NCBI GenBank assembly: GCA_027886175.1
Contig: JAJNNQ010000140.1
Location: 620,001-684,000 of the forward strand
DNA length: 64,000 nucleotides
Source of the DNA: Phylloscopus collybita
Lineage: Eukaryota > Chordata > Aves > Passeriformes > Phylloscopidae
Reading direction: 5' to 3'
Under the pieces are notes generated by a model. The model searched no databases. It was not told where the DNA came from and saw only the letters and a program-made list of their open reading frames with translations. Of this stretch, positions 44,501 to 56,700 are shown one piece after another; within the stretch, counting starts at the first letter, position 1, and every line of letters begins with the position of its first letter. The position numbers and the translations under genes are program-made.

Positions 44501-47500
44501 AGACGGAAGTTTGTCTGCCCTTGTAGTGCCAAAAGCCTCCTACAAACTGACATCTGGAATGTGAGGTGAAGTCTTTAGTTTCCCATGGAAAAGGGCCACC
44601 GTTCGTGTCTAATGCTGTCTACCTGCCACTTGGCTTATGCCTACTAAAATTCCATATCAATGAGTCTATCTCTAATGTGCAATCTTCCACCAGATGGAAG
44701 TTTTTCTGCCTTTGTAGTGCCAAAGGCCTCCTACGAACTGACATCAGGAACCTGGGATGGAGACTTTGTTTTCCCATGGAAAAGGGCCACTGTTCGTGTC
44801 TAATGCTGACTTCCTGCCAGTGGGATTATGAGTTCGGATATTCCATATAACTGAGGACATCTCCCAGGTGCAACCTACCACAAGATGGAAGTTTCTCTGC
44901 CCTTGTAGTGCCAAAGGCCTTCTACAAACTGACATCTGGAATGTGAGGTGGAGACTTTGGTTTTCCATGGGATAGGGCCACAGTTAGCGTCTAATGCTGT
45001 CTGCCTGTCACTGGGCTTATTCCTGCTAAAATTCCATACAAATGAGGATATCTCCCAGCTGGAATCTACCACCAGTTGGAAGTTTATCTGCCCTTTTAGT
45101 TCCAAAGGCCTCCTAAAAACTGACATCAGGAACCTGGGGTGGAGACTTTGGTTTCCCATGGAAAAGGGCCACCGTTCCTGTCTGATGTTCTGTGATGCCT
45201 ACTCGGATTCTGCCTAATTAAATTCAACTAAAATTCCATATAAATAAGGATATCTCCCATATGGAATATACCACGAGATGGAAGTTTGTCCGCACTTGTA
45301 GTGCCACAGGCCTCCTGAAAACTGACATTAGGAACATGGGGTGAAGACTTTGGTTTTTCATGGAAAAGGGCCACCGTTCCTGTCTAATGCTGTCTGCCTG
45401 CCACTAGGCTTATGGCTGCTAAAATTGCATACAAATGCGGATATCTCCCAGATGCAACCGACCACCAGTTGGAAGTTTGTCTGGCCTTGTAGTGCCAATG
45501 GCCTCCTACAAACTGACATTCCAGTACGTGAGGTGGAGACTTCGGTTTCCCATGGAAATGGCCAGCGTTCGTGTCTAATGATGTGTGCCTGCCAGTGGGC
45601 TTATGTCAACTAAAATTACATACAAATGAGGATATCTCCCAGATGCAATATGCCACCAGTTGGAAGTTTGTCTCCTCTTGTAGTGCCAGAGGCCTCCTAA
45701 AAAATGACATCAGGAACGTGGTGTGGAGACGTTGGTTTCCCATGGAAATGGGCCACTATTCCTGTCTAATTTTGTCTTCCTGCCGCTGGGATTCTGCCTA
45801 CTAAAATTCCACTAAAATTCCATACAAATGAGATTATCTCCCAAATGCAATATAACACCAGATGGAAGTTTCTCTGCCCTTGTGTTTCCAAAGGCCTCCT
45901 ACAAACTGACATTAGGAACCTAGGGTGGAGACTTTGGTTTCCCATGGAAAAGGACCACCGTTCCTGTCTAATGCTGTCTGCCTGGCACTGTGGTTATGAC
46001 TGCTGAAGTTCCATACAAATGAGGATATCTCCGAGGTGCAATCTACCACCAGGTGGAAGTTTGTCTGCCCTTGTAGTTCCAAAGGCCTTTTACAAACTGA
46101 CATCTGGAGCGTGCGGTGGAGACTTTGGTTTCCCATGGAAATGGGCCACCGTTTGTGTCTAATGCTATGTGCCTGCCAATGGGCCTCTGCCTAGTAAAAT
46201 TCCATACAAATGAGGATATCTCCCAGATGGAGTCTACCACCACTTGAAAGTTTTTCTACCATTGTAATGCCAATGACCTCCTACAAACTGACATCAGGAA
46301 TCTGGAGAGGACGCTTTGGTTTCCCATGGAAAAGGGCCACCCTTGGTGTTTAATGCTGTCTCCTTGCCACTGGGTTTATGCCTACCGAAATTACATACAA
46401 ATGAGGATATCTCCCAGATGGAATCTACCACCAGATGGAAGTTTCTTTGACCATGTAGTTCCAAAGGCCTCCTACAAACTGACATCAGGAACATGGTGTA
46501 GAGACTTTTTTTTCCCATGGAAGAAGGCCACCGTTCCTGTCTAATGCTGTCTGCCTGCCACTGGGGTTATGACTAGTGAAAGTACATACAAATGTGGATA
46601 TCTCCCAGATGCAATATGGCACCAGTTGGAAGTTTGTCTGCTCTTGTAGTGCCAAAGGCCTCCTACAAACTGACATCAGGAACCTAGGGTGGAGACTTTG
46701 GTTTTGCATGAAAATGGGCCACTGTTAGTGTCTAATGCTGTCTGCCGGACACTGGTTTTCTCCCTACTGAAATTCCACCAAAATTCCATACAAATGAGGA
46801 TATCTCCCAGATGGAATCTACCACCAGATGGAAGTTCCTCTGACCTTGTACTGCCAAAGGCCTCCTACAAACTGACATCAGGAACATGGGGTGGAGACTT
46901 TGTTTTCCCATGGAAAAGGGCCAGCGTTCGTGTCTAATGCTGTCTGCCTGCCACTGGCCTACATCCTACTAAAATTCCACTAAAATTCCAAAAAAATGAG
47001 GATATCTCCCAGGTGCAATCTACAACCAGATGGAAGTTTCTCTGCCCTTATATTGGAAAACACCTCCTACAACCTGACATCAGCAACGTGGGGTGGAGAT
47101 TTTGAATTCCCATGGAAAAGGGCCACCGTTCGTGTCTAACGATGTCTGCCTCCCACTGGGGTTATGCCTGCTGAAATTCCATACAAATGAGGATATCTCC
47201 CAGATGGAATCTACCACCAGTTGGAAGTTTGTCTGCCCTTGTAGTGCCAAAGGCCTCCTAAATACTGACATCAGGAACGTGGATTGGACTTTGGTTTCCC
47301 ATGGAAAAGGGGCACCGTTTGTGCCTAATGCTATGTGCCTGCCGCTGGGCTTATGCCTAGTAAAGTTCCATACAAATGAGGATATCTCCCACATGGAATT
47401 TACCATCAGATGGAAGTTTGTCTGCCCTTGTAGTGGCAAAGGCCTCCTAAAAAACTGACATCAGGAACATGGGGTGGAGATTTTTGTTTCCCATTGAAAA

Positions 47501-48836
47501 GGGCCACCGTTCGTGTCTAATGGTGTCTGCCTGCAACTGGGGTTATGCCTGCTGAAATTCCTCACAAATGAGGATATCTCCCTGGTGGAATCTTCCACCA
47601 GATGGAAGTATGTCTGCCCTTATAGTGCCAAAGTCCTCCTACAAACTGACATCAGGAACGTGGGGTGTAGACTTTGTTTTCCCAAGGAAATTGGCCACCG
47701 TTCGAGTCTAATGCTGTCTGCCTGCCACTGGGCTTCTGCCTGCTGAAATTCCAAAGATATTTGGAAATCTCTCCGATGCAATCAACCACCTGACAGAAGT
47801 TTGTCTGCCCTTGTAATGCCAAAGGCCTCTTAAACACTGACATCAGAAACCTGGAGTGGAGACTTTGGTTTCCCATGGAAATGGGCCACTGTTCGTTCCT
47901 AATGCTGTCTGCCTGCCACTGGGTTTCTTCCTACTAAAATTCCACTAAAATTCCATAGAAATAAGGATATCTTCCAAGTGCAATCTACAACCAGATAAAA
48001 GAATCTCTGCCCTTGTAGTACCAAAGCTCTCCTAAAAAACTGACATCAGAAACCAGGGGTGCAGACTTTGTTTTCCCGTGGAAATGGGCCAGCGATCGTG
48101 TCTAATGCTATCTGCCTGCCACTGGGCTTCTGCCTGCTCAAATTCCAAAGAAATTTGGAAATCTCTCCGATGCAATCTACCTCCTGACGGAAGTTTTTCT
48201 GCCTCTGTAATGCCAAATGCCTCCTACAAATTGACATCAGGAGCCTGGAGTGGAGACTTTTGTTTCCCATGGAAAAGGGTCAGCGTTCGTGTCTCATGCT
48301 GTCTGCCTGCCACTGGGCTTATGGCTACAGAAATTACATTCAAATGAGGATATCACCCAGATGCAATATGCCACCAGTTGCAAGTTTGTCTGCTCTAGTA
48401 GTGCCAAAGGCATCCTAGAAACGGACATCAGGAACGTGGGGTGGAGATTTTGGTTTCCCATGGAAATGGGCCACCGTTGGTGTTTAATGCTGTCTACTTG
48501 CCACTGGGCTTCTGCCTACTTTAATTCCACTATAATTCCATACAAATGAGGATATCTCCAAGATGCAATATGCCACCAGTCGGAAGTTTGTCTGTTCTTG
48601 TAGTGCAAAAGGCCTCCTAAAAGCTGACATCAGGAACCTGGCCTGGAGACTTTGGTTTCCCCTGGAAAAGGCCGCTATTCATGTCTAATTCTGTGTGCCT
48701 GCCGGTGGGATTCGGCGGACTGAAATTCCTCTAAAATTCTATAAAATTGAGAATATCTCGCAGGTGCAATCTACTCCCGGTTTGAAGTTTCTCTGCCCTT
48801 GTAGTGCCAAAGGGCTCCTATAAACTCTCTTCTTAA
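41520..48836 (+). repeat. ~190-bp satellite array, + orientation (first part)
   Basis: From about 41521 the monomers read in the opposite direction to those just left of it. Sequence at 41527-41760 recurs at about 44413-44650, so higher-order copies about 2.9 kb apart exist. The stretch near 44105-44373 closely matches 33719-33988 in inverted orientation. No gene seen. Confidence 0.96.
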
Positions 48837-48842
48837 ACGTAG
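48837..48842 (+). other. Target-site duplication ACGTAG of solo LTR copy 1
   Basis: ACGTAG here and at 49211-49216 flank the solo LTR. The 6-bp length is typical of class II (beta/alpha-type) retroviral integration. Confidence 0.8.
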
Positions 48843-49210
48843 TGTTGCGGCTTATTCAGCCATCGCCTTGGTGGCCTGGGTTTAATTGAAGACACGACCA
48901 CCACGAGCTGCGAGCGTGGGGTTCGGGCAAATGACTCAGTTAACACCAATGTGATGTGTTTGGTCAAAAGCGTTTATTATCTAAAACACAGGGTTTAAGT
49001 ACCTTCTGGGTTTCGCTACGTCATAGGGGGTCTTACTAGTTTCTTAAGGGTAGTGGAAAAGTACTGGTATGCAAGGAAAGAGAGAGGGGTCTGTGACCTT
49101 GAGATAAAGGTTATCTCTGGAGAGGGATGTGCCTGGCCCTGCTTCGCGTTACAACCCGATTCGTCTTCCGCAAACGCAGTCTGTCCCTTCCAATTCACAT
49201 TCTCTCCACA
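48843..49210 (-). mobile_element. Solo LTR, class II-type, copy 1 (368 bp)
   Basis: Runs TGTTGCGG to CTCCACA on the + strand, with TG...CA ends and a 6-bp target duplication, inside a satellite monomer. The minus strand carries AATAAA at 48978-48973 and begins TGTGGAGAG, so minus is the likely sense strand. It is unrelated to the ERV-L LTRs. No internal retroviral sequence remains. Confidence 0.85.
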
Positions 49211-50388
49211 ACGTAGGATGTATAATTTGGTTTCCCGTGGAATAGGGCACTGTTCATGCCTAATGCTGTGTGCCTGCCACTGGGCATATGCCTGCTAAAT
49301 CTCCATACAAATGAGCATATCTCGCAGATGCAATTTACCACCAGATGGAAGTTTGCCTGCCCTTGTAGTGGCAAAGGCCTCCTAAAAACTGACATCAGGA
49401 ACCGGGAGTGGCCACTTTGGTTTCCCATACAAATGGGCCACCGTTCGTGTGTAATGCTGTCTGCTTGCCACTGGGCTTCTTCCTATTAAAATTCCACTAA
49501 AATTCCATAGAAATGAGGATATCTCCCAGGTGCAATCTACAACCAGATAGAAGATTCTCTGCCCTTGTAGTACCAAAGCCCTCCTAAAAAACTGACATCA
49601 GGAACCAGGGGTGGAGACTTTGTTTTCCCATGGAAAAGGGCCAGCGTTCATGTCTAATGTTGTCTGCCTGCCACTGGGCTTCTGCCTGCTGAAATTCCAA
49701 AGAAATTGGGAAATCTCTCCGATGCAATCAACCAGCTGATGGAAGTTTGTCTGCCCCTGTAGTGCCAAAGGCCTCCTACAAATTGACATCAGGAGCCTGG
49801 AGTGGAGAATTCGGTTTCCCATGGAAAAGGGCCACCGTTCGTGTCTAATGCTATCTGCCGGCCACTGGGCTTATGGCTACAGAAATTACATACAAATGAG
49901 GATATCTCCCAGATGCAATATGCCACCAGTTGGAAGTTTGTCTGCTCTTGTAGTTCCAAAGGCCTCCTAGAAACGGACATCAGGAACGTGGGGTGGAGAC
50001 TTTGGTTTCCCATGGAAATGGGCCACCGTTGGTGTTTAATGCTGTCTACTTGCCACTGGGCTTCTGCCTACTTTAATTCCACTGTAATTCCATACAAATG
50101 AGGATATCTCCAAGATGCAATATGCCACCAGTCGGAAGTTTGTCTGTTCTTGTAGTGCAAAAGGCCTCCTAAAAGCTGACATCAGGAACCTGGCCTGGAG
50201 ACTTTGGTTTCCCCTGGAAAAGGCCGCTATTCATGTCTAATTCTGTGTGCCTGCCGGTGGGATTCGGCGGACTGAAATTCCTCTAAAATTCTATAAAATT
50301 GAGAATATCTCGCAGGTGCAATCTACTCCCGGTTTGAAGTTTCTCTGCCCTTGTAGTGCCAAAGGGCTCCTATAAACTCTCTTCTTAA
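49211..50388 (+). repeat. ~190-bp satellite between the solo LTR copies
   Basis: About six monomers that form, with one LTR copy, a 1552-bp repeated unit. No gene seen. Confidence 0.93.
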
Positions 50389-50394
50389 ACGTAG

Positions 50395-50762
50395 TGTTGC
50401 GGCTTATTCAGCCATCGCCTTGGTGGCCTGGGTTTAATTGAAGACACGACCACCACGAGCTGCGAGCGTGGGGTTCGGGCAAATGACTCAGTTAACACCA
50501 ATGTGATGTGTTTGGTCAAAAGCGTTTATTATCTAAAACACAGGGTTTAAGTACCTTCTGGGTTTCGCTACGTCATAGGGGGTCTTACTAGTTTCTTAAG
50601 GGTAGTGGAAAAGTACTGGTATGCAAGGAAAGAGAGAGGGGTCTGTGACCTTGAGATAAAGGTTATCTCTGGAGAGGGATGTGCCTGGCCCTGCTTCGCG
50701 TTACAACCCGATTCGTCTTCCGCAAACGCAGTCTGTCCCTTCCAATTCACATTCTCTCCACA
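50395..50762 (-). mobile_element. Solo LTR, class II-type, copy 2 (368 bp)
   Basis: Same LTR and same ACGTAG flanks (50389-50394 and 50763-50768) as copy 1, exactly 1552 bp away. It arose by tandem duplication of the satellite with the LTR, not by a second insertion. Confidence 0.88.
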
Positions 50763-53700
50763 ACGTAGGATGTATAATTTGGTTTCCCGTGGAATAGGGC
50801 ACTGTTCATGCCTAATGCTGTGTGCCTGCCACTGGGCATATGCCTGCTAAATCTCCATACAAATGAGCATATCTCGCAGATGCAATTTACCACCAGATGG
50901 AAGTTTGCCTGCCCTTGTAGTAGCAAAGGCCTCCTAAAAACTGACATCAGGAACCGGGAGTGGCTACTTTGGTTTCCCATACAAATGGGCCACCGTTCGT
51001 GTGTAATGCTGTCTGCTTACCACTGGGCTTCTTCCTATTAAAATTCCACTAAAATTCCATAGAAATAAGGATATCTCCCAGGTGCAATCTACAACCAGAT
51101 AGAAGATTCTCTGCCCTTGTAGTACCAAAGCCCTCCTAAAAAACTGACATCAGGAATCAGGGGTGGAGACTTTGTTTTCCCATGGAAAAGGGCCAGCGTT
51201 CATGTCTAATGCTGTCTGCCTGCCACTGGGCTTCTGCCTGCTGAAATTCCAAAGAAATTGGGAAATCTCTCCGATGCAATCAACCACCTGACGGAAGTTT
51301 GTCTGCCCCTGTAGTGCCAAAGGCCTCCTACAAATAGACATCAGGAGCCTGGAGTGGAGAATTCGGTTTCCCATGGAAAAGGGCCACCGTTCGTGTCTAA
51401 TGCTGTCTGCCTGCCACTGGGCTTATGGCTACAGAAATTACATACAAATGAGGATATCTCCAAGATGCAATATGCCACCAGTTGGAAGTTTGTCTGTTCT
51501 TGTAGTGCAAAAGGCCTCCTAAAAACTGACATCAGGAACCTGGCCTGCAGACTTTCATTTCCCCTGGAAAAGGGCCACTATTCATGTCTAATTCTGTCTG
51601 CCTGCCGCTTGGAATCTGCGTACTAAAATTCGTCTAAAATTCTTTACAAATGAGAATATCTCTCAGGTGCAATCTACCACCATGTGGAAGTTTGTCTGCT
51701 CTTGTAGTGCCAAAGGCCTCCTAAAACATGACATCAGGAACGTGAGGATGGATAATTTGTTTTTCCATGGAAAAGGCCCATTGTTCATGTCTAATGCTGC
51801 TGCCTGCCAGTGGGTATATGCCTACTAAAATTCCATACGTATGAGGATATCTCCCAAATGCAATTTCCCACCAGATGGATGTTTGTCTACACTTTTAATG
51901 CCAAAGGCCTCCTGAAAACCGACATCAGAAGCCTGGGTTGGAGACTTCGGTTTCCCATGGAAAAGGGCCACCATTTGTGTCTAATGCTCTCTGCCTGCCA
52001 CTGGGCTTCTGCCTGCTGAAATTCCATACAAATGAGGATATCTCCCCGATGAAATAAACCAACAGACGGAAGTTTGTCTTCCCATGTGCTGCAAAAGACC
52101 TCCTAAAACCTGATATCGGGAACGTAGTGTGGAGACTGTGGTTTCCCATGGAAAAAGACCACTGTTCCTGTCTAATGCTGTCTGCCTGGCACAGTGGTTA
52201 TGACTGCTGAAGTTCCATAAAAATGAGGATATCTCTGCGATGCAATCAACCACAAGATAGAAGTATGTCTGCCCTTGTAGTACCAAAGGCCTCCTACAAA
52301 CTGACATCAGGAACGTGAGATGGAGACTTTGGTTTCCCAAGGAAATGGGCCACCGTTTGTGTCTAATGCTCTCTGCCAGCCACTTGGCTTATGCCTACTA
52401 GAATTCCAATAAAATTCTCTACAAATGAGGATATCTCCCAGGTGCAATCTACCACCTGACGGAAGTTTGTCTGCCCTTGTAGTTCCAAAGGCCTCCTACA
52501 AACTGACATCAGGAACGTGAGGTGGAGACTTTGGTTTCCAATGGAAAAGTTCCACTGTTCGTGTCTAATGCTGTCTGCCTGCCACTGAGCTTCTGCCTGT
52601 TGAAATTCCATAGAAATGAGGATATCTCCTCGATGCAATCAACCACCAGACGGAACGTGGTCTGCCTTTGTACTGCCAAAGGCCTCCTTCAAACTGACAT
52701 CAGGAACCTGGGGTTGAGACTTTGGTTTCCCATGGAAAAGGGCCACCGTTCGTGTCTAATGCTGTCTGGTTGCCACTGGGATTATGTCTACTAAAATTAC
52801 ATACAAATGAGGATATCTCCCAGATGCAATATGCCACCAGATGGAAGTTTGTCTGCTCTTGCAGTGCCAAAGGCCTCCTTCAAACTGACATTCGGAACCT
52901 GGCCTGGAGACTTCGGTTTCCTATGGAAAAGGCCCACCGTTTATGTTTAATGCTGTCTGTCTGCCACTGGGCTTCTGAGTACTAAAATACCACTAAAATT
53001 CCGTACAAATGAGGACATCTCCAAGGTGCAATCTACCGCCAGATGGAAATTTGTCTGCCAGTGTAGCGCCAATGGCCTCCTAAAAACTGACATCAGGAAC
53101 ATAGGATGCATAATTGGTTTTTCCATGGAAAAGGGCAACCGTTCGTGTCTAATGCTGTCTGCCTGCCACTGGGTTACGCCTGCTGAAATTCCTCACAAAT
53201 GAGGCTATCTCCCAGATGGAATCTACCACCAGTTCGAAGTTTGTTTGCCCTTGTAGTGCCAAAGGCCTCCTAAAAACTGACATCAGGAACGTGGGGTGGA
53301 GACTTCGGTTTCCCATGAAAAAGGTCCACCGTTCGTCTCCTATGCTGTCTGCCTGCCACTGATCTTCTGCCTGCTGAAATTCCATACAAATGAGGATATC
53401 TCCTCAATGCAATCAACCACCAGACGGAACTTTGTCTGCCCTTGTAGTGCCAAAGGCCTCCTACAAACTGACATCAGGAACCTGGAGTGGAGACTTTGGT
53501 TTCCCATGGAAAAGGTCCATTGTTCGTGTCTAATGCTGTCTGCCTGCCACTGGGCTTATGCCTACTAAAATTCCACTAAAATTCTATACCATTGAAGATG
53601 TCTCTCACGTGCAAAATACCACCAAATGGAAGTTTGTCTCCCCCTGTAGAGCAAAAGGCTTCCTACAAATTGACATCAAGAAGTTGGGGTGGAGTCTTTG

Positions 53701-56700
53701 GTTTCCCATGGCAAAGGGCCACGGTTCCTGTCTAATGCTGTCTGCCTGCCACTGGGCTTATGCCTACTAAAATTACATACAAATGAGGATATCTCCCAGA
53801 TGCAATATGCCACCAGTTGGAAGTTTGTCTCCTCTTGTAGTGCCAGAGGCCTCCTAGAAAATGACATCAGGAACCTGGGGTGGAGACTTTGGTTTCCCAT
53901 GGAAATGGGCCACTATTCATGTCTAATTCTGTCTGCCTGCCGCTGGGATTGTGCCTACTAAAATTCCTCTAAAATTCCATACAAATGCGAATATCTCCCA
54001 GGTGCAAACTAACACCAGATGGAAGTTTCTCTGCCCTTATGTTTCCAAAGGCCTCCTACAAACTGCCATCAGAAACCTAGGGTGGAGACTTTGGTTTCCC
54101 ATGGAAAAGGACCACCGTTCCTGTCTAATGCTGTCTGCCTGGCACTGTGGTTATGACTGCTGAAGTTCCATACAAATGAGGATATCTCCCAGATGCAATA
54201 TGCCACCAGATGGAAGTTTGTCTGCTCTTGCAGTGCCAAAGGCCTCCTTTATACTGACATTCGGAACCTGGCGTGGAGACTTTGGTTTCCTATGGAAAAG
54301 GCCCACCGTTCATGTTTAATGCTCTCTGTCTGCAACTGGGCTTCTGAGTACTAAAATACCACTAAAATTTCATACAAATAAGGACATCTACGAGGTGCGA
54401 TCCACCACGAGATGGAGGTTTGTCTGCCCTTGTAGTGCCAAAGGCCTCCTACAAACTGACATCAGGAGCCAGGGTTGGAGACTTTGTTTTCCCATGGAAA
54501 AGGGCCATCGTTCGTGTCTAATGCTGTCTGCCTGCCACTGGGCTTCTATCTGCTGAAATTCCATACAAATGTGGATATCTTCCCGATGCAATCAACCACC
54601 AGACGGAAGTTTTTCTGCCCTTGTACTGTCAATGGCCTACTAAAACCTGACATCGGGAACGTGGTGTGGAGACTTTGGTTTCCCTAGGAAAAGGACCACC
54701 GTTCCTGTCTAATGCTGTCTGCCTGGCACTGTGGTTATGACTGCTGAAGGTCCATACAAATGAGGATATCTCCCAGGAGCAATCTACCACCAGGTGGAAG
54801 TTTGTCTACCCTTGTACTGCCGAAGGCCTCCTAGTAACGGACATCAGGAACGTGGGGTGGAGACTTTGGTTTCCCATAAAAATGGGCCACCGTTCGTGTC
54901 TAAAGCTGTCTGCCTGCCACTGGGGATCTTCGTAATAAAATTCCAATAAAATTCCAGAGAAATGAGGATATCTCCCAGGTGCAATCTACCACCAGATGGA
55001 AGTTTTTCTGCCTTTGTAGTTCCAAACGCCTTCTATAAATTGACATCAGGAACGTGGGGTGGAGACTTTGTTTTCCCATGGAAATGGGCCACCGTTTGTG
55101 TCTAATGCTATGTGACTGCCACTGGGATTATGCCTAGTAAAATCCCGTACAAATGAGGATATCTCCCAGATAGAGTCTACCACCAGATGAAAGTTTGTCT
55201 GCCCTTGTAATGCCAAAGGCCTCCTACAAACTGACATCAGGATTCTGGAAAGGAGGCTTTGGTTTCCCATGGAAAAGGGGCACCCTTTTTGTTTAATGCT
55301 GTCTCCTTGACACTGGGCTTATGACTACTGAAATTACATACAAATGAGGATATCTCCCTAACAAAATTTCCCACCAGATGGAAGTTTGTCTGCCCTTTTA
55401 ATGCCAAAGGCCTACTAAAAACTGACATCAGGAGCCTGGTTGGAGACTTTGTTTTCCCATGGAAAAGGGCCACCGTTCCTCTCTAATGCTGTCTGCCTGC
55501 CACTGGGCTTCTACCTGATGAAATTCCATAAAAATGAGGATATCTCAACGATGCAATCAACCACCAGACGGAAGTTTGTCTGCCCTTGTAGTGCCAAAGG
55601 CCTCCTAGAAACGGACATCAGGAACGAGGGGTGGAGACTTTGGTTTTCCATCAAATGGGCCATTTTTCTTGTCTAATGCTGTCTGCCTGCCACGGGGTTT
55701 CTTCCTACTAAAATTCCACTAAAACTCCATAAAAATGAGGATATCTCCCAGGTGCAATCTACAACCAGATGGAAGTTTCTCTGCCCTTATATTGGAAATG
55801 TCTCCTACAAAGTGACATCAGCAACATGGGGTGGAGATTTTGGTTTCCCATGGAAAAGGGCCACTGTTCGTGTGTAATGCTGTCTGCCAGATACTGGGCT
55901 TATGCCTACTAAAATTCCACTAAAATTCCATACAAATGAGGATACCTCCCAGGTGCAATCTACCACCAGATGGAAGTTTGTCTGCCCTTGTAGTGTTAAA
56001 GGCTTCCTACAAATTAACATCAGGAACCTGGGGCGTAGACTTTGGTTTCCCATGGAAAAGGGCCACCGTTCGTGTCTAATGCTGTCTGCCTGGCACTGTG
56101 GTTATGACTGCTGCAGTTCCATACAAATGCTGATAAGTCCCAGGTGCAATCTACCACCAGGTGGAAGTTTGTCTGCCCTTGAAGTGCCAAAGCCTCCTAA
56201 AAATTGACATCAGGAACGTGCGGTGGAGACTTTGTTTTCCCATGGAAATGGGCCACCCTTTTTGTCTAATGCTATGTGCCTGCCACTGGGCGTATGCCTA
56301 GTAAAATTCCATAAAAATGAGGATATCTCCCAGATGGAGTCTACCACCAGTTGAAAGTTTGTCTGCCCTTGTAATGCAACGGCCTCCTACAAACTGACAT
56401 CAGGAACCTGGAGAGGACGCTTTGGTTTCCCATGGAAAAGGGCCACCCTTGGTGTTTAATGCTGTCTCCTTGCCACTGACTTATGACTACTGAAATTACA
56501 TACAAATGAGGATATCTCCCAGAAGCAATATGCCACCAGATGGAAATTTGTCTGCTCTTGCAGTGCCAAAGGCCTCCTTCAAACTGACATTCGGAACCTC
56601 ACCTGGAGACTTTGGTTTCCTATAGAAAATGCCCACCATTCATGTTTAATGCTGTCTGTCTGCCATTGGGCTTCTGAGTACTAAAATACCACTAAAATTC

